A stretch of 64,000 nucleotides of DNA from Drosophila miranda (taxonomy: Eukaryota > Arthropoda > Insecta > Diptera > Drosophilidae). A model generated the notes under the pieces. The model ran no database searches. It had not been told where the DNA came from and saw only the letters and a program-made list of their open reading frames with translations. The stretch covers positions 30,876,001 through 30,940,000 of the forward strand of contig NC_046675.1 in the NCBI RefSeq assembly GCF_003369915.1, in the 5' to 3' direction. Shown here piece after piece: positions 33,313-45,985 of this stretch; positions within the stretch are counted from its first letter, which is position 1, and each line of letters begins with the position of its first letter. Position numbers and translations under genes: made by a program.

Positions 33313-34946
33313 ATGGTGAGGCGCATGTGCTTTGCTGGTCTGCTGGTCGTGGCTCTACTTGGCCAGCAGACCGCCCAGACTGCCAACATTTTGGCGGTAT
33401 TTGCGTATACGTTTGGTTCCTCTTATGTGCTAGTCAGACCCTATCTACAGAACCTCGTTCAGCGGGGACACCAACTGACTGTGATATCGGCGCCAGTCTC
33501 GTACATGGGCGACATCGAAGGGGTTCAGCATATACGCGTGGAGAGCCTGAAAAAGCTGAGTGAAGGTATGGACACCTCAAGTGATAGTTGGACTTTAATA
33601 AACCCATATGTACATTCACAGACCTCGAGGAGTACGACTATGAGACGGAAATGACCAGCAAATGGGCAGAGGCTTCGTTCGTCGCTGATTACTTCTACAA
33701 CTGCTCGAAGCTGATTCTCGACGATCCTGGCGTGCGCTCCCTGCTCCAGAATGCCAGTGCCCAGTTCTCGATGGTTATCCTGGAGGCAGCCCATACAGAC
33801 GCCCTTTATGGCTTTGCCAAGCACTACAATGCCTCTCTGGTGGGCATTTCAGCCTTTGGTGGGGCCTGGAACATCGACTTCCTTGCCGGCAACTCGGCGC
33901 CGAGTGTCTACGAGCCCATGTCCGCTCTGGGCTTCTCCCGCGGCCTCAGTCTCGTTGAGAAAATGAAAAATCTGATATTTATCAGCGAAGAGCGTCTGGT
34001 GGAGAGATTTATCTATCTACCGGGTCAGATTGAGCTCTACAAGCGATACTTCTCTTTTGAGGCGAGCAGTCTTCACGAGATTCGAAAGAAATTTTCCCTG
34101 ATCTTGCTCAATCAGCATTTCAGTCTCGGTCGAGTGCGATCGAATGTACCCAACCTGGTGGAGGTCGGCGGCATGCATCTCAGCCAGAAACCCGAACCTT
34201 TGAGTGCAGAGCTTCAGGGCTTTCTGGATGAGGCCGTGCATGGTGCGATCTACTTCTCAATGAATTCGGACATGCTGGATAAATGGTTGCCGCCCAACAT
34301 GCAGAAGACGATGCTGAAGGCCTTTGCTCGGCTCAAGCAACGCGTTGTCTGGAGAACCACACTTCAGACACCGAATGAATCGAATAACTTGTACGTGAGA
34401 CCGTGGCATCCACAGCGAGAGATCCTCAACCATCCGAATGTGAAGCTTTACATCACTCAGGGGGGACTTTTGTCCATCATTGAGGCGTCCTATTATGCTG
34501 TGCCCACGCTCTGCATTCCCATCTATTACGATCAGTTCAAGAATGCCGATCGATTGGAACGTTTGGGCATGGCCAAGACTCTTGATATTTATGCTCTGGA
34601 CCTTGAGGAGGTCGTCGAAACGATTCACGAGCTTCTCAACAATGACAGCTATGCAAAAAACGCCAAAGAGCTGTCCATACGTTTCAACGATCAGCCCATG
34701 ACTCCGATGGAGACGGCCATTTGGTGGACCGAGTACGTGCTGCGGCACAAGGGGGCCGATCATATGCGAATCGTTGAACAGGACATGTCCCTGATGCAGT
34801 ACTACAGCGTGGACATATTCTCGGTGCTCTTCGGTCGCATTGGACTCACGGCCTTGATAGTGATCTTCTTGGGCTACACTGTGGTCACTATAGCTTTGAG
34901 GACCACCCAGTACCATCTCAGACTGAGTATACCTGTGGTAACCTAA
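33313..34946 (+). CDS. UGT-I, divergent UGT homologue lacking canonical catalytic residues, 525 aa
   Basis: Exons are 33313-33565 and 33622-34946 (GTATGG donor, TTCACAG acceptor, phase 1). The ATG at 33313 starts a signal peptide (CFAGLLVVALLGQQTAQT). The catalytic His position is Ser37 (FGSSY). The phosphate loop SMGSN is SMNSD (Asn299 replaces Gly). THGG is TQGG (Gln364), and HGKP is YAVP. WxPQ is kept (PWHPQ), as are YDQFKN, a transmembrane segment near residues 488-510 and the WWTEYVLRHKGA motif. The tail ends LSIPVVT with no lysine retrieval motif. The frame is intact. It shares its promoter region and most of its lost features with UGT-H, so the two probably descend from one already-divergent ancestor or work together. 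Ordinary UGT catalysis is unlikely. Confidence 0.92.
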
Positions 34947-35241
34947 GGCGACATCCCCATTTCATTGTTGCGTATCATTTCTGACCCTTTCTGATTGTTC
35001 CAGTCGGGTTTTACAGATAACAGTCGACAGAAATCGGTTGTTGGCCCTGATAAATAGTAAATTTCCATCCAATTGTTTGCTGAAATTGATGATAATGAAA
35101 ATATCTTATCAGCGACCTAACTAAGCGACTAATGTTAGGGTCGTTTTTGTGTAGACTTATTAAGTGCAAATTATATTATAACTCAATTATTTTTAGGTTT
35201 ATTTATTTTGATTTTTTTAATTTTTTTAAGCATTTTGGATA

Positions 35242-35247
35242 AATAAA
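35242..35247 (+). terminator. Possible polyadenylation signal of UGT-I
   Basis: AATAAA about 295 bases after the UGT-I stop. It is the first canonical hexamer downstream, in AT-rich sequence where chance matches are common. Confidence 0.35.
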
Positions 35248-35365
35248 CATCTGTTTTGACTGTTTGGAAAACAATTTAATAGAATTGATGTTTGGCATAC
35301 ATTCTTTTTACATCCGATACTCCAAGGGGATAGGGATATATTATTTGTATTGGATTTTGTTCAAG

Positions 35366-35706
35366 GCAGAAGCTATAGCAGGGCAACAGCGCTGTCCAAC
35401 AGACCAGGGTAACAGTCTGTTACCGATCTCAATTAACAGGCTGTGTGTCTCCCGGTTACAGCTCACTGTTAGCGATCTTCTTTAAAAGCTTCTCGCAGCT
35501 CCAGTTTACAGCTCACTGTTAGCGCTCTTCTTTAACAGCCTCTGGCCGCTCCCGTTTACTGTTCACTGTTAGCGATCTTCTATAACAGCCTGTGGCCGCT
35601 CCCGTATACAGCTCTCTGGTAGCGCTGTTCTTTAACAGCCTCTGGCCGCTCCAGTTTACAGCTCACTGTTAGCACCATCTGACAGCTCCTGAGAGCGGGC
35701 TCGCGC
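35366..35706 (+). repeat. TAACAG dispersed tandem repeat, copy 3
   Basis: At least five degenerate units of about 48-55 bp: tctttaacagcctctggccg, then ctcccgtttacagctcactg, then ttagcgctct. It begins with a ggcagaagctatagcagggc leader and is followed by tcctcctacaaaca, also present in related form after copy 1. It is the clearest copy for defining the unit. Confidence 0.8.
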
Positions 35707-38700
35707 ACTGTTCATCGTTGGAAAACTACATTTACAAAAGCAATCCATCCTCCTACAAACATTTCATTCTGCGGATTACTCCTCCTACATCTACAATATT
35801 ATCCAGCCTCCTACAAACACATGCTAACCCTTAACATAGACCAAAGCCATTCCCAAATCAAAACCTATTCCACATCTATCGATGCCTTGAGGTCAACAAT
35901 TTCCTTACCTTTTATTAGCACCCACACAAATCATATCCAGAACTCCCCACAGCGTTTATTTTTTCATAATTGCCGTTTTGCCTCGAACTTGAACAAAGAA
36001 ATTAAATCTAAAGAAAGGAAAAAGATAAAAATGGCTGATGCCTCCACCCATCGACCCACTCGGCTAACTGCCATGTATATTATAATTAGAAAACTTTACC
36101 TCTTTCAGTCGTTATCTATTCGAAGACCTTTTTATTCCTTCATTCATTTCTTTCTTTATTTCTTTCTTCGTTGGTTTTTTCCCTTCCTTTGGCCCATAAA
36201 CCTAACCGCGCTCATTACGCATTTTACATCAATCAGCACGTGCCCAGCATGTTTTCAGCTCTTTTTCAGCAATATTTATCAAAAAAAAAAAAGGGGGGAA
36301 ACCTAAAGAAAAAAGAACATTAAAATGCGCAGGACAAGATGGGTGAAAAAAGTGCGCACAATTGCTCTCACAATTGCTGGGGTAGAATAACCCAAAGAAA
36401 GTGAGCTAGAAGAGGTCTTGAGGTGTTCTTGAGGTGCAGCAAGAGCTCCACCCTGGAAGCCACTCAAGCGTAATGTGCCTCCTGTCTGTGACGGACCTCC
36501 GGACCCATGATAGCCAAGGCAACGAACGCCTGGAGTATAAGAAAAAAACCCATTCTACAGTGATCTATGAATAAAATGGTTAGCAGAAATCGCAGTAAGA
36601 CACATTAGGCATCTGCACCTTAGCTGTTTATCCATGGATTTTTGTAAAAGATACCTGCATCGACGCCTCATTAAAGAACCTATAAAAAAAATTATAAAAA
36701 CACATGAAATACATTTTTTTCTACTTTTCAAGAGTTTGAAAGTTGTTAACTTTCAAAACTAATTTGGAAAAACACCGCATAAAAACACAAGAAATAATTT
36801 TTTTTTTTAATTTAAAAATTTAAAAATACAGCATGAAAATTGATAATCATGAAAATTTATTAAGCACAAAAAATAATTTGTTTCTACTTTCAAGAGTTTT
36901 TAAAGATACAAATTTGAAAAAAATACCTCCTTAAAAATGAATCATTTTGCACAAGAAATTAATTAAGCGCAAGAAATAATTTTATCGACTTTTCAGGAGT
37001 AATTATTAATTAATTATTTATTTTAATTTTTAATTAATTAATAGTTTAATTAATTGTTAATTGATAAATTAATGTTTCCCAAATGTTAAGCTGAAGCTAA
37101 AACGTATCCGGTTAAATAAAAAAAATTAAATAAAAGACAACATTACCTATAATTAATAAACGCCGAATATAACATACATATGTAACCCTAAATTAGAAAA
37201 GATTATATAATCATAGTAGTTGAGTTTGACCCAACCAAAACCAATGTGACATCTAGTGACTAGTGCTCTAATTATAAGCCCCATGCTTGTAGCACTAGAA
37301 AAGAAAATAAAATTTAAAAAAATAAATAAAAAATATGTTAAGATACTTAGATTATTAAAAAAGGGTTTTAATTCTAAAAAAAAAAACATAAACAACATAA
37401 AATTTGTTCATTCAAAAAATCTAGCCTAAAAATTGTCAAAGTCTATCAGAAAAAGTTGTCTGTTGCATTGCGATATCAGAGTAAATTAACACTGACTTTG
37501 TTTGCTGAATGATTCAGTGATTATACAGGGTATGTAGGTTAATTAAAGAGAAGTCATATCAATGTTTGCCCGACTCTCAGGGGCCTGCAACTGGCACATA
37601 GAAATGGTTGGTACCATTTTCTGCGATTATCTACGTACCATTTATCATTTAACATTTTTAATCAAATCAGTGCACACTGTACTTCCAGTTCATCAAATTT
37701 ATTTGCGTTCTTTTGAAGCTGCCATTCGGTAATTGAAAACAAAAATCTATAAAACTCAAACAGTTGCCCACAAAAATGCAAAATTATTTAGACCCTTAAA
37801 TAAACCAAATGAAAAATATATATGTATATGGAATGAAATGAAATTTTGTGTGCCCGAAAAGTTGTCATGTTAATAAGTTGGAGTGGGGGGTGAGGACCCC
37901 CAAAAAGGGACCAATATTGCACTCAACGTGTTTGTCAATTTGATGTTTATTGCAGATTTTTATTTGATTTTATGCTTTTGCAGGCATTTGAATTTATGTG
38001 CCTGGCCATAAACTGCCAGCGGAGGCTAATCCAAAAATTCTTGTAAAATTGCCAAAGCCCCACCGAACGGGGGACCTAGGGACTGGGACCTAAGTCAGGC
38101 CATTTTTATTGGCCATTTGGCAACGAAGCACTGGTGAAACTTTTTCTTCCACTGCCACTGCCACTGCTCTTGGCCAATACTCAAGTGGGCGGCTTTCATT
38201 GGCGCTTAACTAACTGAAATGAAGTAAACTTTTCTTTTGACTTTCATAAGCCTTTTAATAAGCTATAATCCCCTCCGGCATTATCTGGCCACCCCCGTCT
38301 CCTCCCCAGCGATAAGCACACCCACCACATGCCCCATAATAAAATCTAATTAACATCCCCGTCTAGGCTCAAGAAAACCTCACGCAATAAAAATCATCAA
38401 TAGTACGAAAGAAGTTTATTAAAAGTGATTCTCCTTCAGTCCCCCACGGGCCCTGGGATACCAAGAACTAACATTTTAAGGGCTGACTAACTTTATAACA
38501 TACATGCATGATATAGGGTGGCTTGGGCATATAGGGGGCTAACAGCTTAGAAGCAAAGATGCTACACTTGGGAAAAAGTGTTCCTTCTTGGTTGATGGAT
38601 GAGCAAAGGCTTAGCATATGAAATGTGTGCTGGGGTATAGTAAAAATGTGTTTATATATTTTATATTTTAGACTGTGATGCATTGCTTTGGCTCTCAATA

Positions 38701-41700
38701 TTTTAACTTCTTTTTAAGGAATTTTATGGGTTTTTATTGTGTACTTATGTTTGGGAACATTGTACCGCTGTGCAGAATTCTTTAATCTTCTCAAAAGTAA
38801 TGTGTTTTTTTTAAATATTAATAATTAAAATCTGCTGAAATAATTTCCTTTTAATCGAAAAAAACCATACATTTTAATGTTTTGCAGGGACCGCAACAAT
38901 TATAAGTTTTATAGAAAAAACTAAGAAAAATTAAATTTTTTTTATTTGTTTTTAGGTTTTAAAATTAATTTAGATTATAACAACAAAAAATAGTTCTAAT
39001 ATATCAATTTTTATATAAACTTTATAAATTCATTTTTATCATTAATATGGAATATAAAAGTTATAACTTAATTTTTATAATTAAAAAAAATTTTAAATTA
39101 AAAAATTGCAAATAAAAGTTTATCCTGTTTTTATATTTCCCGTAAATAAAAAATTACATATGGATATTTTCGTAATGCTCTTCCAGTTTCAGACTCAAAT
39201 ATAACCCAAATCTTAGATGTCTTAAAAATCCTTGAAAAATATATAAATTCTGGAATCTAAAAATCAAGAAAAATCGGCAAAGAAATATTCAGGGAAGTTG
39301 TTATTGTTATATTGAATTGCCATTCCATTTCTTTCTGTGTAGGCTAGTATTATAGTTTGGTGATTCTTTTCTTAGACGCTGTCTCCCTCGCTGACTGGCT
39401 TTCTGTTTCTTATAAGCCTATACTCTATGGACTTTGAAGAGTTGTTTGGAATATCTGGGGGTTCTTGTTTTGCTCTAAAAGCTGAAGGAAATTGTAAAGA
39501 AATTAAACAATTATTGATGGGTTATGGGAGATAATCCTTCCAAAAGATAAAACTAGTATAGATTAAAATTACAATTATATTTTTGCTCGAAATTATCACC
39601 CCTTCACTTGAATTACAGAGCATATCTGCTTCGTTTAGATTGATAAGGGCCATAATTTTTTTTTTCCTATGATTTTGCCTTTTTATTTTTGTTTTTCGTT
39701 CCATTCCACGTTAGAAAAGTTATGCGGCAAGCTTTTAATTAGCGCCTGCCAGTCGTCAGCCCCGAATCCCTGAGCGCATTACGCATACGCAGCGTTGACG
39801 CCGAGGCATGGGGTAGGGGCAGGAGCAGGGTTCTGGCTGGCTCTGGGATTGCCGCTGGCTCTGGTCCGGGCACGATTTTAATTAATTAGACTTTTATGAG
39901 CCGTGCATGCAGCAGCGGCGGCGGCTAAAGCAGTGGCAATGTCAGGCGTTGGGTTAAAGCCCAGTTATTGTTTTTTCCACACCACCAGCACAGCACCCCC
40001 CGCACCACCCCTTTTCGACCATTTTTCGGTGCTTTTCGGCCTGGCCTAATAAGCGTTTCTTGTCGTGGCCACGCTTTCAGGGCTTAACACCGCCAGGGGA
40101 ACAGCGGCAGCCACAACAAAATGTGTATCAAAATTTAGCATTTATTTTTGGACAGGACAAGGGATGCTGTGGGGGGGATGGTCTACACACATGTCCATTG
40201 GCCATGTCGTGTGTGGTAATGAAAATTGCGGCGGCATTATGCTCAACATTTGGCATAATTGCAGTCCAGGATATGCGTTTATGCTCAGAGATTACTTTTT
40301 GTGGTGGCTCGACCGACAGCAGCCACCACCGCCAACAACAACATCGTCCAGCAAATGACCAGCGTAATAAAAGCCAGACGATGTCGCCTTTTGTATAAAG
40401 AAATAAAAATAATTCCACAGAAAACCCCATCCTCTCTTCAGATGCTTTGTTATTGGGTATCTCGCTTTGCTCTGGCTCTCCCTTTTCCTCTCCTCCTTCT
40501 ATAATTCCCCCCATTTTCTTTTCTTTTCCTTTTTTTGGTGGATTTTGTCAGGCAAATTAATTTCCACTTGTTTCTTGTCGCAACACATTTTTTGGCGTTG
40601 GTTTCATTGTCGGACTTTATGATAGTGAAATGGGGGAAACAAAAATACAGAAATACAAGAGAAGGATGGAATATTTTCTTAATCTTTTACTTGAAATGAA
40701 ATAATAAAGAAATGTCTGAATTTATGGGCAGCTGCAAGGCTATCAGCGATCTAGGAGAAAATTCTCAGGGAAGTTTCTCTTTGATCGATTGTTTTTGCTT
40801 TCTTGGGAGCGACTTTTGCGCCGAAAATACTGTGTATTTTGTTGTGGGTTTCTGGGGAACGACTCATGTGCTCTCTCTGGCTTTCGAGTGTACTCTAATA
40901 TATTTTTTTTTTAATCTAAAGGAATCCCAAAACAGTTTGCCAACAAAACAAACCTCTGAAAGCCTTCCTACTGCCACTTCTGAAAGGAATTTACTCAGCA
41001 ACATACCCACTGGCACTCCATAAATATTCCCTGGCCACATTCCTTTCCCAATTACTGTCATTAAGGGACATAAATTACTTGGGATATGTGAAAACAAACA
41101 AGCAAAAAAGTGTGAGCGAATCAAACAAAGAGCCAACAAAAACAGTTGCAAAACAATAATTAAAATGCACACGCAACAATTTTGCAGCTAGGCAAATGCG
41201 AGTGTGTGGCAACAGCAAGAGCCAGCGAATAAAACCTAACGAATAAACCAAATTATGTTTATTATTATGCATTGGGAAGTGAGAGACCAGAGCCAGAAGA
41301 AGAAGCGACCCGCCCACCCAGCCCCAGCCCCAGCCCCAGTCAGTGGCAACCCCGTAATCCTCTTTTTAAAAATAAACGAAAATAAAAGCAAATGGCGGAC
41401 AGGGCCAGGGCAAGCGCACACAAAACATAATCATCATAAACCGGAAATATCCCGACGGCAAAACATCCGAACATAAATTTTTTAAATAGTCTACAATATT
41501 TCGTTGTGCCATAGCCCCCCACCTTATTATACTCTTAAAGAGGGGTATAGGGTATCTATAGGGTATCCGATATCTATAAGGAATCCAGAGTACTGATGGC
41601 TGACAAGTTGCCGGAGAAGTGACAGTCGGTAGGGGTATATCAAGAGCATCTAGAGCTTCGGCTATGCTATCCCGTGTCCTGTTGTGTCTCCCCAAAGATG

Positions 41701-43933
41701 AAGAGGCAGCCAGTGAACGAACGGATGGAGCCCAACGCAAAACTTGGCCAACTGCAATAAACACACAAATTAACCCGTAATACCAAGGCCAAGCCCACAG
41801 TCCCACAGACAACGTGCCACAATTTCAGTTTGGTATTCCACTGCTGTTGCTGCTGTTCCTACTGTGGTTATTCCTGGCTGTGGCAACAACGCACATAAAT
41901 AAAATATTACAATTTTAATTTGTCTCTAATCCCGTTGGACATTGAATGGCTTGTGGCTGCCACCCCGAGCAGGTCTGGGATTTGGTTTCGCTTCTTGGGT
42001 CCGGCTTTCATAACCGACCCATCCGACCCAAGCCAGCCAATGTATTATCTATATAGATTTGTAGCCACGCAACAATGCCTGCATAAATCAAATGAAACTT
42101 CCCGCGCGCTGACAGAGCTTATATGATCAGGATGATGATGATGATGCCAAGACAAGAGGCAGGCCCTAGAGGAGGAGCTTTGTGGCAGGCCCTGACCATG
42201 GCCCTGCCTGGAAATAAGTCAAACAGTTGAGCTGGTTGTCTATTTGTTAGGGCTTAAAATGCAGGTGGATATAATACGACTGTTCTGAAAGATTTGCAGC
42301 TGTTCTGTAATATTTGTTTGGTACACGACTTTTTTCGGGGAGGCCATTCTCTCCTTTCTCTCGATTCATGAGGCAACCGACGACTGATCTACATTGTTAC
42401 CCATCATTATACTTTTCCAGACTCACCAAAATTCATGGGATACTTGGAGGCTCTGCTCTCTCCACGTCACCGCCCTATCATCCTACATAGACAGACCCAC
42501 AGCCACACGCTGCGTATACGCAATCTGCGCTTACACTTAATTCAGTTGACTAAAATCGCAAACGGTTTCGAGCCACTAAAAATCGCGATTCGAGTCCCAA
42601 GCACTCTCGACAATAGCCGGCAGCACTAACGGCACTAACAGTTACGGCAACAGAAGAGGCCAAAAGCCCAGAAACAACAACAAAAATTCAACAAGCTTTG
42701 GGGCATGGGGCATGGGGCCAGTGTTGCCATTGCGATTGCTTCTCTCCTGGCTGTGCCGAGGTCCTTTCGAGTTGTCTGGGCCTTGCCTGGCTATTGCTTT
42801 CACGTCTCTTTTATTATTTCACGCCATTTCAACAGCCGTGAGCAACAAGATTATTTATGCGTTTTTCTCGCCCAGTCCCAGGCACGCTTTAAAATCGTCG
42901 AGTCGCAGCGAAAATCCCGGGGTCTGGGCCAATGGAACGCATTTTGTAGACGCGCGTGTTTGGACACAAGTTAGCTGTTGGGTTGGAGCCTGGGCGGGGG
43001 CCCACTTCGCGGCGCTGTTACAATGTGCGGCAAAAGAACCAGGAGGATGTAGGAGGAAAATCTGGTGGAAAGTAGGATGAGGTGGACACGGAGCTGGAGC
43101 TGGAAATTGGAGTGCCATAAAGAGGGAGACGACGACGGAGTCGTCTGCCACTGTTATTGTGATTTTTGGCAATGAATACGAAATGGTTGAACATCTCCGT
43201 TCTCGTTTTCATTCACGTTCATTCGCTCTTCCTCCTTGGTGTCTCTCCTCTTCCCAGCTGCCCCATCTCCACTTCCTTGCTGCCTCTTTAACACAACCAT
43301 GTCTCGCGCTCTCTCTTTTACACACCCATGTGCCCTCTCTCTCTCTCTCTCTCTTTTACACACCCATGTGTCTCTCTCCCCTTCCTTACTGCCTCTTACT
43401 GCCTCATCGCTCATCACTTTCGTCTCTCTTTGGTCTTTTGACAAATGGCTTCGATGATGTTTTTTATTGCCCAGACCTATCCAATGCCACTGTTCTGTGT
43501 GTCTATCTATGGCTGGTGACATCGTTATATAGAGTATACATACAGAACATATATATATAGTGATATATATCGCATTGCGCATACGTAAACTTCAACTTGC
43601 ATTTCGGGCATATTTTGTTCATTACAGCCTCCCCCACAGCTCCTCCCTTAACGGTTGGATGTATTTTTGGGGCTAGTCAAATATTTGTGTCTTCCCCACT
43701 CTCTACTACTGTTTTGTATGATTGCCTGTCTCATGAGTTTTATTTGTTGTACTCTATACATAGGAAAGGTTGGTTAGAACTGACCAAAAGGTGTGCTCTA
43801 CCCCAAAAAAGGTGCCCTAAGAGGTTTAAAGGTGCCCTAAGAGGTTTCAAAGAGGTGTGTCTTTTATAGAAGTCGGAGGGGTTTTCCATATTTTGGTTAG
43901 TCTTTCGATATTTTACACCTATAGACAAGGTTT

Positions 43934-43962
43934 GAAGCGAGTGAGCCGAGGGTTGGTGGGCG
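43934..43962 (+). repeat. GAGCCGGGGGTTGG repeat copy
   Basis: GAAGCGAGTGAGCCGAGGGT followed by tggtgggcgc. It is preceded by ttcgatattttacacctata, which resembles the upstream part of the copies near 45.9 and 54.5 kb. Confidence 0.7.
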
Positions 43963-45088
43963 CTTGACACCCATATACAACTCCATCTCTTTTGATACTC
44001 TCCCATCAAGGGTATTCGCTTGTCCGTCTTTTGTTTGGCTTCACTTACCCTGGTTTTACTGTTGGATTTTTCTTCTGGTTTTTCTTTTTTTTTTATTGTT
44101 GTCATGTTGCTTTGGCCGTAATGGCAGCTCGTAAAAATGTTTCATTTATGCTAAATTCATTTTTGTGCCTTCGAAATCTGTTGCCGCGCGCCAAAGTAAT
44201 AAAAGGATTCTTTCCATTTCCCAGACCCATGCCCATAGACCCATCCATTCATTCGTTTCGTTGTCTTCGCTTTCTTTGTGTGTTTTGTGGCTTCCGCATG
44301 CCTCGAATCTTCCTCCTTGTTGGCGGCTCTCAGTTTATTGGCCTACAAATTATATTTGCTTTGTTCGGGCAGTTAATGAGTACGTTAATGTTGTGTGTTA
44401 GCGCTTTTGAGTGTTCATAAAATAGGCGAGTGTATACTGGAGTAGAGAGCAGACAGTAAAGTAAATCATGGCCACTCGTCAGCTATTCATGGACTTGGCA
44501 GTCCCTCTCTCTTATTCCTACCCTTTGATGCCGCATAATTACCCAATAATGTGCATTCAAACCTGGTTTCCGCTTTATGATGGCCATGAAAAGTGAACTC
44601 CATTAAAGTGGAAAATATTCGAACAGCCTTCTGTGGCCCCCTTAAAATAGTTCAGAGCTCCACGTCTTCGGCTAATTGCGGAATTCACTTAGAAGCGGAA
44701 CGGGGTGCCAATTCAAGTCCAACTTTTCATGGCATACTCAGATTTTTGCAATCTCTTTTAGTAGTGGTGGCTCTGACCCGCTCCGCTATGGGGTGGAGAC
44801 AAATCAGAAACCCAACAAGCTGTGCAACCCCCCCAACGGACACCACGGATCAGCGACCCACCAGCATCCGAGTCTCTGGCCAGAACCCACCGAAGCGTGG
44901 AGCAAGTGACAAGCATTAAAACTGGTGGAGGAGGCGACTGTAAGCCACCCAACCGCCATGTCATTAAATGCGAGAATCCATTAAAAGCCGAAAATCAAAC
45001 CAACTTTATTGAATATCAAATTAACATGTTCATAAAAATGCGCACATTAAATTAAAAGCCAGCGCGCTGGATGATGGCAAACGAACAG

Positions 45089-45275
45089 AGACAGTACCAG
45101 AGCCACTAAAAGAGGGCCAGGATCCATAGTCAGCGAAGGAGAGACAATACCCATAGTCCGGGAAAGAGAGACAGTATCCAGAGTCACCGCAAGAGAGACA
45201 GTACTATAGTCCGGGAAAGAGAAGGAAACATAGCCAAGGAATAAGCCTGGAATCATAGTCAGGGCAAAGAGAAGA
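45089..45275. repeat. Minisatellite with gagagacagta-ccatagtc units
   Basis: About five degenerate units of roughly 30-40 bp: gagagacaatacccatagtc, cgggaaagagagacagtatc, cagagtcaccgcaagagaga, and so on. No relation to the other repeats in the window is evident. Confidence 0.75.
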
Positions 45276-45902
45276 AGTTGTGGAGATGGCGACAGATTTC
45301 ACAGCCAAAACCAATAACAATTTCAATGGCTTGTGGTGGTGCGAAGAGGAAATAATAAAAATTAACCACACCATACAAGACAGAAACTCTCTGCAGATGG
45401 AAAAACTACGTTTATGGGAACCGAAGCGTTTGAAAACGGATGAAGAAGTGAGGTTAAATGATAAATTTATTGAGGGATTTTGGGAATACTGTGGAAAAGA
45501 GGAATAAGAAATGGCATGAGAGGTGTCACGCCTTAAACTATTTTCGAGGAGGAGTTCACGAGAAGACTCCTTTGATTTGTGGGCACTTTTGGAGGTCGAA
45601 GACCCCTTTCTTTACTTTCGTTTGGGATGTAGATAATGCGCTGCTTGGAGTTCTTTCTCAGTGGAAGTCTCACTGCTATCCTTTTTTTTTAAGTCCAATG
45701 GAATTAGCTGGCTCTTTATGGCCGTATCCTTTACTTTGGAACGATCCTACGTATTCAAGAGATGGGTCACCCTTCACGCCTTCAATTGGATCCTAACAGA
45801 TCACTGGTCTGCCAATTTCGACGACTTCCTTTGTTTTCTATGGGCAAAATATTTGTATAGTCATCATCGTCCGATATCTTACTCATATTGGCGCGAACCA
45901 GC

Positions 45903-45985
45903 CAGGCGAGTGAGCCGGGGGTTGAAGCAAAAGTGAAGCGAGTGAGCCGGGGGTTGAAGCACAAGCAAAGCGAGTGTGCAGGGGG
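45903..45985 (+). repeat. GAGCCGGGGGTTGG repeat, tandem copies
   Basis: Three tandem units of about 31-35 bp: GCGAGTGAGCCGGGGGTTGA twice, each followed by agca and a short spacer, and then a diverged GCGAGTGTGCAGGGGGCTTC. The upstream flank is gatatcttactcatattggc. Confidence 0.8.

Noticed and set aside
35366-35706. CRISPR-like array because of regularly spaced repeats
   Set aside because: The intervening sequences are themselves repeats and the surrounding DNA is clearly animal; it is a minisatellite-type element.
42540-42610. Possible tRNA because of gattcgagtccc resembling a B box
   Set aside because: No A box at the right distance and no cloverleaf pairing that I could draw.
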